Of a stretch of 64,000 nt of DNA, positions 53,288-64,000 are shown in pieces (position 1 is the first letter of the stretch; the number at the start of each line of letters is the position of its first letter). The position numbers and the translations under genes are program-made. Origin of the DNA: Dipetalonema caudispina (taxonomy: Eukaryota > Nematoda > Chromadorea > Rhabditida > Onchocercidae); NCBI GenBank assembly GCA_013365325.1, contig JABVXV010000025.1, positions 186,001 through 250,000 on the forward strand, written 5' to 3'. The notes beneath the pieces were generated by a model. The model searched no databases and was not told where the DNA came from. It saw only the letters and a list, made by a program, of their open reading frames with translations.

Positions 53288-55272
53288 ATGCAAACTATTA
53301 CCACTCCAACCGATACAGGAGAGCCAAAAACTCAAGCTGGTAATATTCATCATCTTTTTTGTTTTATATTTCTAAAATTAAAGTTTATAAGAAATTCTAA
53401 TAGATTTGAAATTAAAAATCAAGAAAGGAAAGTAAATGGAGTGAACAAATTCGTTGGCACTTAAAAATTTCCTTGACAAGAATGTTAGAAGCATAAGATA
53501 AGTAGTTGAAATAACTTCCTTCGAATGGATAAAGGAAGTTATGGATTGAAATAAAATTCACAGTTAATTACTGTTTGCACCATTCTTTTTCCTTCTTTTT
53601 CTTTAAATAATCTTTAGACAATGAACAATATTTGCATCAAAAATCAATCATGCGAGCGTATGCGCGAAGGTCAGCAGTATTTGAGCCAAAAGCAATACAG
53701 CCACCTGATCCGATAATGGACGATGATACACTTCAAGAAGGACCTCAAATGCAAGAGGGTCAACTTACTGAAGGGGTCTATTCTTTTGCATCCATGAATG
53801 TCGATAAATTTTCTATAAAATTTTATAGTTCAGATATAACTGCAATGATTAATTAGAACTAATAATATGTCAGAGGGCAAAAGACCAGTTAAATATTAAA
53901 TATGAAAGTCGTCCCACTTTTATTGACATTATATCAGTATGTTGTTGGTATTGGCTATCATTACTAATAAGACTAGAATTGAGATAATACTTCTACTAGA
54001 AACAATTCTAGAATTAATTTCATTTGAAGTTTCATCTAATTATTCAAAAGGTAGAAATCAAAGTAGTTTCAAAAAAATTTTCAAAAATAATGAATGGCTT
54101 GCTTCCAGCTTTCTGATATGACCGATGAAAGTGATTATGATCGGTTTTCTAAAAGATCGCTTACCAAGAAGGTTTTACTTACTTTAAAGATTTCGATTGC
54201 TACTTTATTAATCGATAAAACGATGTTTAATGTTGCAAATAATGTGAAATTACGGAAAATACGATCAATTAATCACTTATATCCCAATACTTACTATATC
54301 AAAATTAGACCAAATTAAATTAAATTAAACTAAATAAAGCTAAGTGAAGGTAAATCATTTTAGCAGAACTATTTTATAATCATATTCGTCTTGGTCATTA
54401 TTTATAGTTAATCACAAAACTTTTAAATGATCCACGCGTTTGGTCATTAACTGTATTAAACTTCTTGGCAGCACTAATATGTTTTACCGTACTTATCACT
54501 ACGGCGGTTTTTCTCATCAGAATATTCGATGTCAACAAAACGGTATTACTTCATATCGTATATACTTTATCATTGCAATAATTATTAACCTTCCAAAACT
54601 TTAAAACATCGATGATTGTTTACTTTAATTAATTGATGTTACCATAAAAATAAACAAAAGAAATAAGTAAGGAAGAGATTTCACAGATAGCCAAAATTTC
54701 GAATCGTGAACAGCCATGTTTATATCAATGGAGTGAATGGGGTCCATGTTCAGAAACATGTTTATCATCCTCAAGGTTACCCTCTCGATCACGCTATGTC
54801 CTTAATAAAACCATTATCCAAGCCCGTGGCCGTTTCCCAAGTTGTCCCAGTAATTTGGCAACAATGGCTGAACATATGCCTTGCAATGTTTATCGGTATC
54901 TATTAATTTTTATAAAGCTTCTAATATTTTAAAAAATACTAGTATAAAGTCATTTTTAAATCTTTATTAAAAGACTCTGTGAGATCTTTAATGATATTTG
55001 ATAGTTATTATGGCTTAAATTTTAAATAAATAATTCGAATTGGCTTAAAACTATTATGATATTTCAAATTCTTTATTTACTAAATGTATTTTAGATGTCC
55101 AGTGGCTCTTAGCTCCTTTACTACCTGGACTCAATGTTTCTACAATGATCCAAATATCCGTGAAGCAGGCGGTTGCTACAAAATGCGCGATCTTCCTACC
55201 ACGAATCAACTTATCTATATCGATACTGATAGTATTGTTAGTGACTGCAAATGTCCTGATGATATTTTCTAA
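53288..55272 (+). CDS. Type II membrane protein with TSP1 domain, copy 1
   Basis: Single-pass membrane protein with a thrombospondin type-1 repeat. Exons are 53288-53339, 53618-53775, 54109-54171, 54408-54542, 54687-54895 and 55095-55272; phases match throughout, giving 264 residues. There is no signal peptide. About 95 acidic, hydrophilic residues precede one membrane segment (VLNFLAALICFTVLITTAVF), so the C-terminal part is expected outside the cell. The TSP1 domain starts at CLYQWSEWGPCSETC, with the W-x-x-W-x-x-C signature used for C-mannosylation. It continues over the fifth junction into WTQCFYNDPN...GGCYKMRD and ends CKCPDDIF. The ligand is unknown. A close paralogue with the same exon plan lies 0.85 kb downstream. 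The family is recognised by domain; I know no specific named orthologue. Confidence 0.85.
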
Positions 55273-56119
55273 ATAAATTTTGTTTTCATGCCTTAATTTT
55301 ACAAAACACAACGTTGTTAAAGAGACAGATATCACTTATTGTATCAATTAGAATACAGTAGTTAAAAATAACTTTTTTTGTTTAAATAAGAGAAAATTGA
55401 TTTAATTTTGAATTTTCTGAGATGAATCATTCCATAATCGAACCAAAAATCCAAAATTTTTTGGTTACATCTATTTTATCTCTTCCACAATTTGTGATCA
55501 GATAAATCGCCAAGTGGTACGAATCGGAAATTTGTTGCTATAAAACGATTAGTGTTTTATAAAAAAAAACTATAAATGTTGTATTTCGAACTTTATGTTT
55601 ACAAAATTTTAATTTCTTAGGTTACTTTCGCTTCAAATATTGTCATAAAAACATTTTCTGAAGCATTATGAATCAGAAATATGTTGTCAGGAGCAGCACT
55701 ACTATCATGGAAGAGAGATGAATAGCATTTAAAGAATGAAACAGAACAATAAAATTTCATGAAAATTTCAAATACAGGATTTAATAAATATTTCTGTCCT
55801 AGTCAGATATCTTTTCTATTTGTAAGAATTTATAATTTTGACCTATCCGGATAACTTGTGAGCAACTCTTGGATGACTTTGAATTAGTTTTTAATCGAGT
55901 TTACTCGAAAGTGAAAAAAATTTTTTTATACACTATATATATATGTATATATTTGATAGTTTTCCCTCTAATTTATTACTCACATATGTTTTAGTTTATA
56001 ATTTAGTATAAATTTATGCAGATCTGAACACACAACATCATCAATTATTTTGAATAAATGGTATAAAACTGAATGGAAAACAAATTAACACATTACCTTC
56101 GATCAGTCGTTCTAGAAAA
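55273..56119. other. Spacer between the two TSP1 genes
   Basis: AT-rich, with a short TA-repeat stretch near 55930-55955. It should contain the 3' end of copy 1 and the promoter of copy 2. No other feature was seen. Confidence 0.5.
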
Positions 56120-58026
56120 ATGGTAACTGATTCCAAAATGAGTTCAATCATTTCATCTGAATTACAAGCGCAAGAAAACAGTATTTATTAGTTATTTCTT
56201 GTTTTATTAAATATATAAATTGTGTTTTATGTGACATTGGAAATTGGTTAATAAAAGTGGAAATATTGTGGCTATTTAGCAAAAAGTTTCTTCTATTACT
56301 AATACCGTTGCATTTCCGACTTGCTTCACATCTATCGGTTTACCATAAAAAGACGAAAAGCTTAACAAATTGAAGAACATAACTGAGGAAGAAGTAAAAC
56401 AATAAACCATGATTTACAGAAGATGAATACGAATTGCTTAGTGCAAAGGTCGTACATGGATATGCGCAAAAATCAGCGCTATTCAATGAGAAAGCAATAT
56501 TTCCTCGGCAGGAAGAGACCGAACAAAAGACTGTTGACGAAGAATCTGAGATGAAAGATGGGTGCTTAACACAGGAAGTAACTTTTGAATTCATCAAATA
56601 ATCACAGCCAAAATATGCGTGTCGAAAGGATTGCCTCGTAAAAGCTGCATAAATATGTGAAATGTACACCTTCAAAATTTGAAAATTAAGAATTCGTAAA
56701 AACTATTTTTCAGTTATCTGATATGACCGAAATTGAGGATACTATCGCCTCTCATTCTTTATCGTTTCCATATTATGTATATAAGGTAATTAATATTCTT
56801 ACAAATTGATTACTTAATTTTCACTTCTTTGATGATCCGAATTATTTTGCTAATGGTGTAATTTACAACAAACGATTAATTCATACAATTATTTCGATCA
56901 ATATCGTAATAAATCAATTACTTCACTGCTAATTATGATATCCTATCTCTTGATTATTAGATATCTTTTCGACAAATTTTGACATTTTGTAAAGTTCATC
57001 ATTACTTGCAGCGAGTGATGCATGATCCACGCGTGCTAATGCTAACTGTACTGAACTTTATGATAATTTTATTATGCTTTTGCTTATTTATAACTATGAT
57101 AGTTTTCCTAATCAAGGCACTTATCATCAACAATACGGTACGTACGCCTTCCGTATGGTACCTTCTAATTATTAATTAACTTATGTTTGAGGAATTAAAA
57201 CTAATTTCATATTTATTTCTAATTTTCATCGAATGAAATCATGTGGAATCGAATTAAATTAAATTGCTGAAACTTAAAGGAAAAATAAAACAGCTCAACC
57301 TATGACTAATTCCAAGAAGATCAGATAATAATTATGAGCTTCACGAAAATAACATATGTATTGCTCAGCAAGGCAATTCTATTTTATTTATATGTAATCA
57401 TTAATGATCACAATATTAGTATTAATCCAATCGTTATCATCAAGTAAAGTATAATGATTTAATGGATGAGAGAATGCAGCAAAATAAATTTTGCTTAATT
57501 AAATCATCAAAAGGGTTATAAAAAAAAACTTGGCAGATAATGAAAATTTCGGAAAATGAATTGCCATGTATGTATCAATGGAGTGAATGGAATGCATGCT
57601 CAGAAACATGTATGAGCACCTCAAAAATGCCTTCTCGATCACGTCATATACTTAAAAAAAGCATTATTCGCTCCCGCGGCAAATTTCCGCCATGTCCTGA
57701 AAATTTGGCAACGATGGTTGAAACGATGCCTTGCAATATTTATCGGTAGTCGTTGATTTTATTTTCAAATTCTGCTCTTTTAGAACTGACACATTCCCAA
57801 AATTAAATCAAATCTTTCTTATTTGCATCTAAATTGAGCAAATATCAGATGTTCAATCAATCTCAGTTCAATCACTGGATGGACTCAGTGTTCCTACAAG
57901 AATCCAAGCAAAGGTGCATCAGGTGGTTGTTACAGAATACGTGATATCCCCACTATTAACCAACTTATTTATATCGATACCACAGATGTTACGGAAGATT
58001 GCGAATGTCCACCTATTGTTTTCTAA
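56120..58026 (+). CDS. Type II membrane protein with TSP1 domain, copy 2
   Basis: Tandem paralogue of the preceding gene. Exons are 56120-56180, 56420-56577, 56714-56785, 57012-57137, 57537-57745 and 57849-58026, giving 267 residues. Exons 2, 5 and 6 have exactly the lengths of copy 1 (158, 209 and 178 bp), and every intron phase is the same. The cytoplasmic part is diverged but alignable (YAQKSALFNEKAI against YARRSAVFEPKAI). The membrane segment is VLNFMIILLCFCLFITMIVF. The TSP1 signature is WSEWNACSETC, followed by WTQCSYKNPS...GGCYRIRD and the end CECPPIVF. Exon 1 (MVTDSKMSSIIS) was chosen because it is the nearest ATG segment with a phase-1 donor, so it is the least certain exon. Function is unknown. 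Confidence 0.83.
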
Positions 58027-58598
58027 ATTTCAGTTTCTTTTCGCATATTTCTGTAAAATAAATATTTCATTCATAGAACTTTACCATTAAAAAAAAGTAT
58101 TTCATTCATTCGTTTATGTTTTTAATCAAAATTTGTGATTTCACTGTTAGTTCAGAATCAGAATGCTCAGAAGTTAATCTCTAAAAATGTAATCAATATT
58201 TGTACTCGGTGATATTTCTTTGTTGAATATTAATGATTCTATGATTTTGTATGCTATTCAAAAAGAGTGACCCATGTTGAACCCGTTTTTCGAAACGTAA
58301 TGATAGCTGAATATTAAATAAATCAATTCTTTTGAAGATTTTTCTTCGAATAATACAAGGCCCAATTACAATTGAGAACAAAATTTTAAAGTGGCCAATG
58401 ACTACTTTGTTCATCATATTGCTTTCTTCCAATCTCATTTCAATTTTATGTAACCAAATGTACTTAAGTGATACTGTTCCTATCCAAAAAAAAAAAAAAA
58501 AAAAAAAAAACTTTATGGAAGATGGGATATAGTGATTAAATGCAACAATTAAGTGTGAAAAATTAAAGCCATAAAAGAATAGTATCAAATTTTCATTA
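58027..58598. other. Convergent intergenic region
   Basis: Lies between the 3' ends of TSP1 copy 2 (plus) and the NPA-EGF gene (minus). It contains an uninterrupted run of about 25 A's at 58486-58510. A long minus-strand frame here is an artefact of that run and of read-through past the last NPA-EGF exon. Confidence 0.6.
58486..58510. repeat. Poly(A) run of about 25 bases
   Basis: Homopolymer seen directly. It has no clear retrocopy body on its 5' side, so it is most likely simple repeat expansion. Confidence 0.95.
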
Positions 58599-61500
58599 TT
58601 ATATGGTAATTTCAGTAATTCCTGTTGTTGTTTCCGGTTGGAGTTGTAATTCGCATGTGCTACCATAGGTTCCATTAGGACATGTGCGACATTCTACTAG
58701 TGCATCACCGTTTATAAAACAGTCTCCGCCATCCCTTCAAATTGATTTATATTAAGCGTAATCTTTTAAGATATGGTGGTACTTGTAAAAAAGCCCAAAA
58801 TATAAATATTTCCTTAAGAGATTATTTTAGCAACAATACAGTATATGTTTAGCACAATGTATTGATCGTAATTGATAATAAACTGTTTATAAAGATTTTA
58901 TCAACCGCTAAAAAATTTAACTGGCATTTCCTAGTGAGTATTGTTGAAATACTGTAGAGACACATAATAGAAGCATAAAATGATTTCTTGCTATAACCAA
59001 GTAATCCAGATAATATGCTTGATTAACCAGAAGATGACAAAATCATATAATGAATGAACCGGATGCAGAAGAGATGTAGTATAAGTCAAGATTTTCAGAA
59101 AAACAGACCAGACCAATTCCTATTGAAATAGCAAATATTTCTCTTCGGTATCTTCCAAGTATTTCTTCTTAACTTCTTCTAAGTTTGATAATTAAAAGTA
59201 AAGAAACTTACGGGCATGGACATGGGATACAATCCTCTACTGTACCTTGTGTCGCATCACCGTAAAAACCTTCTGCGCAATTCTCACATTGATTTCCACT
59301 CGTGTTATGCAAGCAGGACTGTAATAATAATTCACTTTTTTTTTTTTTTTGTTAACAGTAATCGTTTGGAAGATGAAAAGTTTAAGTGAAAGTTATTCCA
59401 AGAAAATTTTTCCAGAAGAAACCATTCCTACCAATGTATCGCTTTTTTAGTTACACTCAACTATTACAGTTGCTAAAATTTCTACTAATACTATGCTTCT
59501 ATTAATCACTTTTATTTTTTCAATTTAATCCCTCTGATCTTTTTTACCTCATAAATTAATCCCTAAAATGAGCTAAAATGTGCTGACCGAGTGAATTCAT
59601 CATAATTTTCGATAATCAAATGACATCACTCTCGAAAATTCAATTGTTAAAAAATGAAGCGATGAAATCATTACAAAACATTCCCCATTCTCATCGCATT
59701 GTGTGGTATGATTGTTGCACAAACATTCTGTGAACTCATTGCTTTTCCTAACTGGTATACAACCTATTTCATCCATTAAAGCATTACCGACAAATCCATC
59801 TAAACATCTGAAAGGATATTTGATCGCACAAAGCAAGTATGGCACCTCGATGAACTGATGGTAGTGATAGCGATGGTAGTGAAATTTGATCTCGAAATGT
59901 TTATTTTAAATATTTGTGGTTTCTCAAATTCATTCTATCATTCTATTTACTGTATAAAGTGATCGTAATTGCGATTCAGGATCTAAATTAAACAGTAAAA
60001 TTAGTGTTTTGACATAAAAATTTTGATTATGAGTTAAACTCCTTAGCTTTATCACCAATTGGTATCTTCTTTAACTTACTTTTCACATTGTATTCCAAAT
60101 GTATTATCAGCGCAATTCAAACACTCATGAGTGAATGGACCACAAATGGAGGAATGACCATTGCAAAAACAATCACCCTTGTAGTCAAGATAGATCCGAT
60201 TGCAAATTGGAATAGATTTTCTAGAAGATAGATTAGAGAAGTGAAGTTAAGTCTTTCAGAATGATTTAACGATAATTAAATATCAAATAAAACTTACTCG
60301 GCTTTTATTCGGTTTTTCTTATCCTTTATTTCAGCAGCATACCTTGCTAACTCAGCACTGAGCATTTGCGGTGTGAAGTTTCCATCCAATCGATGTTCTT
60401 CTATCCTCTGCAGAAATTGCCAAAAATTATAGATTGTAAAGCAAAGAGCAAGAAAAGAGATAGAACGATTGTAAAATTGTTTTTTGATTCTTTACAAAGA
60501 GCAAATTTTATATTCCCGTAAAATTTTACAATGGCGATTTCACTGCCAAACATCCGGCGGACAAATCGTTTACATCCAGATTCAATGATCTTTTGTGCGT
60601 CCATTTTCTTTTTATGTTCAGCTTTCTCATAAAATTCAAAAATGCGTTCATAAACAGCATCATCACTTATATCCTGATCATGAATCAAACGATCCAATTC
60701 GAGCTTCTAAAAAAGAGTTGGATTAAGTTATTGTTTTAGCATCATTTGGATCTGTTTTTAATATTTTATTTGTTGAAGTTTATCAGTCCAAAAGGAGTCT
60801 AACAGTAATAAGATGATCAGATTAAGACAACAGCTTAAAGTTCTACTTTCTAAATTTTTTTGGAACTTAATTTCACATTTAAATCTAAATTTTAGCTTCA
60901 TCTGACAGAACCAAACCTGGTCGGGAGATAGCCACGATGTTAATTCTCCAAAATCAAAACTTTCAATACCGTATATCTTCTGACAAAAAGTGCTTAGGTG
61001 ATCCGCTTCGATACGTTGATTCTCATTTGTCAAATTTCCTGCCATTTGAGTAAATTTAGCTATTAATAGTTCCACGGATGCAGACTCCTTGTACATGGAT
61101 TTGAGTATTTCAAAATTTTCGGTTCCGAGAAGCTGTTTCATTCGATTTTGACAGAGCTGCTTTAATTCTCTGAAGATCTCGAAACAAATTTACCGAAGCT
61201 TTCCAATTAAAATAGGTTTAGGATGCATTCGCTAATCTTAAGAACTTTCTTCTATCTTACTAGTACCGTCATACTTATGAAAAGCTCTGATATTGTATTC
61301 TAATTTTGTCTTTCGGTGATTGATGACTGTTCGATTGGTGCGACAAAAGATGTCTGAATATTAAAATTGCATCTCCGCCTTGAACTTAACCACAGATTGT
61401 GATGCAAAATTATCGGCATGGATATCATAAAGGCAATTATTTGTGTCAAGCAATTAGTAACCTACAAATGATTGTAACATACACCTTTTTTATCCTTAAC

Positions 61501-63747
61501 ATGATATTATTTTCTTATTATTTTCTTGAAGAAGATAAAGATTTTTAATGTTCATTAATTTTTTTAGAAAAGTAAATATTACTCGGATACTTTTTCTTGA
61601 CTTGATGAATCCAGATTTTCGTAGTATTTTGAAATTTTTGCTAAAAGGATTTCATTTCTTGCTCCTTCTGCCAAGATCGTTTCAATTTCAGTTTGCTGAA
61701 ATTCATACTATTGTTCAAAGTTCTAGCTAGACGATACATTATGCTCGAAATTAAGGTAATTGAATTGAATAATTTCCATTTTTAAACTTTACTTGTTCCC
61801 TAGTAAGCCAATGAATTTGTTTGACGAATAAATTATCTTCATTAATTTTTCTTGGATATCGTACTGACAATGATCCATGAATATTATACACTAGCATACA
61901 TGTTGGGGCAATCTGAAATTTTGCGTTGAATTATAAGATTCAATTTTCCCTTCTCGATAGATAAAGTATCTTTGTATCATTTTATATCAAATAGTAAGAG
62001 CCAGGTAAGTCTTTAGAATCTTGTAAAACTCTGTTTATGATCCTATTATGAATGAATTTTCATAGCAAATTTTTTTTTTGAAATGAAATATTTACCATAT
62101 CAGCATACTTTTTATTTGTTTCACTCAATTGTACATAAAATTGATTCAGTTTTTCGTTAATTTCTTTTCCCGTTCGACCAAAATTATACATATCAGCAAT
62201 TAAATCATAATTTCGATCGCCCAATATTAATCGTAATAGCTCGTTGCATGTTTCTCGAAAGCTTCGTACTGCCTAGAGATTACAATTTGGAACTTGATCA
62301 TTGTAATCATTAATCACAATTGAGCAGATGCAAATTAGTCCGTTGCTTTTTTCATCAAATAAAATAGAAAATTTTACTTATCTAACAGGAAATGAAAGTT
62401 TTTAAAGGAAATTTCGTGGAAAAAAGTTTGTATTAGTAAATCAATTACACACTTAATTTCCGCTCAAATTTCCACATAATATAATACGGACGGAAAGAGA
62501 GAAAAAAGACAGAGAAATCGTAGTATGGATTTGATCCGATCTCTAGAACTATAGATTAACATTGTTGTTCAGCTCTAATGTAATAGTACAACCATAAAAA
62601 ACATTAAATGATCTGATACTAAATGAAATCGAGTTGCAAAGTATGTTGCATGGACAGTTATGTTATGAAAATAATTATAAAATTATGAAAACAATATTAA
62701 AATTAATTGTTAGAAATGATGAAGAGATGAATGATCGAATAAATTGCTTTTTTAAACAATATTTCTTTAAAATGAATGAACGAATTTTTTCCCCTGCTTC
62801 TCACTTAATTTCTCAAGAATGTCCATCAAATAAATTAAAGCTTACAAGCAAACAACAATCAATCATTTGTTCTGCTGTCAATTCTAGTAGAAAATATTGT
62901 TTAATCATAGAATTATCATCTAATTTCATTGCCAAATCTATCTTGTTCATTAAAAAAAAAAAAAAAGAAAAAGAAAAAGAAAAAAAAACAACAGAAAAAA
63001 AAAAAGGATGTTTTAATTCTATATGCTATATAAGCCGATATGATAAAAATTCAAAGATGTAAAATTGCTCGAATTTTGGAATCTGAAATTTGCTCCTTTA
63101 CTTACCATCTCTCGCAATCCACCATCAGTCATAAGCAGTTGTGCATATGTTTTTTCTAACACCAATGCTATATCACCTGTTTTTTTATATAATTTGTTCA
63201 GCATATAAACTTGTTCTATGGTTAACCATTTCCACATATTTAAATTACCAATTCGTTTCCATTTTTCAGTTCTTCCTTTTTCAGTATACATCTCAACTGG
63301 AATAACCAGTATCACATCTTCTACTGAAACAGATGTAAGTAAAGTCAGGTAAGAGATAGCAAAAAGAAAAAAAAAAAAAAAAACATAACTAATTGATGTC
63401 ATTGTCATTATAGTATATTAAAATATTACAATATGATTGCTAATTGATAAATGAAATGGTAATCTTTTTCACTTCCCTTTTCATTTTGTATCAAAGATGG
63501 CATTCGATATTTTTTCTTTTCAAACGATTATTATGTTAAAAAAAAAGAAAAAAAGAAAGGTAATGAAGAGTAACTAACTTTCGTCTGACTCGAAATTCTG
63601 ACGTTCCATCCGATGAACTAACGGTTTTACATTTCGTTCCATTCGTCTGATGATTGTTGCTGGTTTCCAGTGTGTTGGTTGTTCAGCTTCTATAAGGAAT
63701 TTGACAAAATGGTCATCTTGCGCCATCGCTGATAGTTCATTTCGAAG
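58599..63747 (-). CDS. NPA polyprotein units fused to laminin-type EGF modules (5' partial)
   Basis: Secreted-type protein joining nematode polyprotein allergen (ABA-1/NPA) lipid-binding units to laminin EGF modules. Exons from 5' to 3' are 63579-63747, 63106-63323, 62096-62272, 61793-61912, 61583-61695, 60917-61169, 60530-60706, 60298-60407, 60080-60220, 59675-59807, 59212-59318 and 58599-58734; all phases match. NPA features repeat: a W-L-x-x-x-Q start (WLTIEQ, WLTREQ, WLSPDQ), then paired cysteines ([11 protein letters not shown]...[18 protein letters not shown]...[18 protein letters not shown]...ICNRIYL). The exon 60080-60220 runs from the last NPA motif straight into [10 protein letters not shown], and later exons give [26 protein letters not shown] and CPDGGDC, ending TGITEITI. 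No tetrabasic processing site is seen between these units. The 5' end lies beyond the window. The final acceptor (gaag) is atypical but preserves the frame. Confidence 0.85.
62951..63007. repeat. A-rich purine tract in an NPA intron
   Basis: Runs of A interrupted by single G and C bases, inside the intron between exons 62096-62272 and 63106-63323. It is simple sequence that creates a spurious lysine-rich plus-strand frame. Confidence 0.9.
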
Positions 63748-64000
63748 CTATAATGATCAGTTTTGAATCTCCACCAAATTTATTTTATCTACAATATAAG
63801 ATTTGTTCCTATATTTTTAGCCAGGATTTAAATTTGTTCACTAAAAAATTTTAAAAGAGGAAATATTTGTAACCTGTTGTGAACCCTTTAACTTTTCACA
63901 TTTATCACTTTATCACCAGTCCATAAATGATGATCATTTCTGGATACAAAAATAGCCAATTGAAAAAGCATAAAAAATAAATACTGATAATATATGAATT
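63748..64000. other. Intron of the NPA-EGF gene at window edge
   Basis: AT-rich sequence upstream of the acceptor at 63748-63750. No further exon of the polyprotein is recognisable before the window ends, so the 5' part of the gene lies outside. Confidence 0.5.

Noticed and set aside
58193..58675. 160-codon minus-strand frame
   Set aside because: It is in a different frame from the final NPA-EGF exon and is kept open mainly by the 25-base homopolymer (a phenylalanine run).
62634..63062. 142-codon plus-strand frame
   Set aside because: It lies in an intron of the minus-strand NPA gene and is dominated by a lysine/glutamate-rich simple repeat.

Overview
This window reads as nuclear DNA of a parasitic nematode, most likely a filarial or other clade III species. 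It is strongly AT-rich. Its genes are broken into many short exons with nematode-type splice sites (GTAAG/GTTTG donors, TTTCAG acceptors). One gene encodes nematode-specific polyprotein allergen (NPA) lipid-binding units. No bacterial, viral, tRNA or rRNA gene and no recognisable transposon was seen. All exon coordinates below were built by eye from splice signals, reading phase and protein-family similarity.

Left end (1-7220): two head-to-tail minus-strand copies of protein-L-isoaspartate O-methyltransferase (1246-2936 and 3824-5596). They share the same five-exon layout but have clearly diverged. Centre (7221-40926, minus): one giant cubilin gene of about 33.7 kb. It has a signal peptide, the conserved cubilin N-terminal motif with a coiled coil, 8 EGF modules and, by my count, 27 CUB modules, the same module counts as vertebrate cubilin. 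Its 3.9 kb fifth-exon-proximal intron (36301-40180) holds a complete intronless V-ATPase subunit A gene on the opposite strand (37616-39463), probably an old functional retrocopy.

Right part: a plus-strand ANKRD40-like ankyrin gene with a predicted C-terminal membrane anchor (43604-48352); a minus-strand GTP cyclohydrolase I gene (50615-51725) with a (CA)n tract just after its stop; two tandem plus-strand genes for single-pass type II membrane proteins with an extracellular thrombospondin type-1 domain (53288-55272 and 56120-58026); and a minus-strand gene, cut by the right edge of the window, that fuses NPA units to laminin-type EGF modules (58599-63747 onward).

The genes do not form one pathway. 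Shared themes are endocytic uptake and acidification (cubilin, V-ATPase), secreted or surface proteins (cubilin, TSP1 proteins, NPA-EGF protein) and local tandem duplication (methyltransferase and TSP1 pairs).
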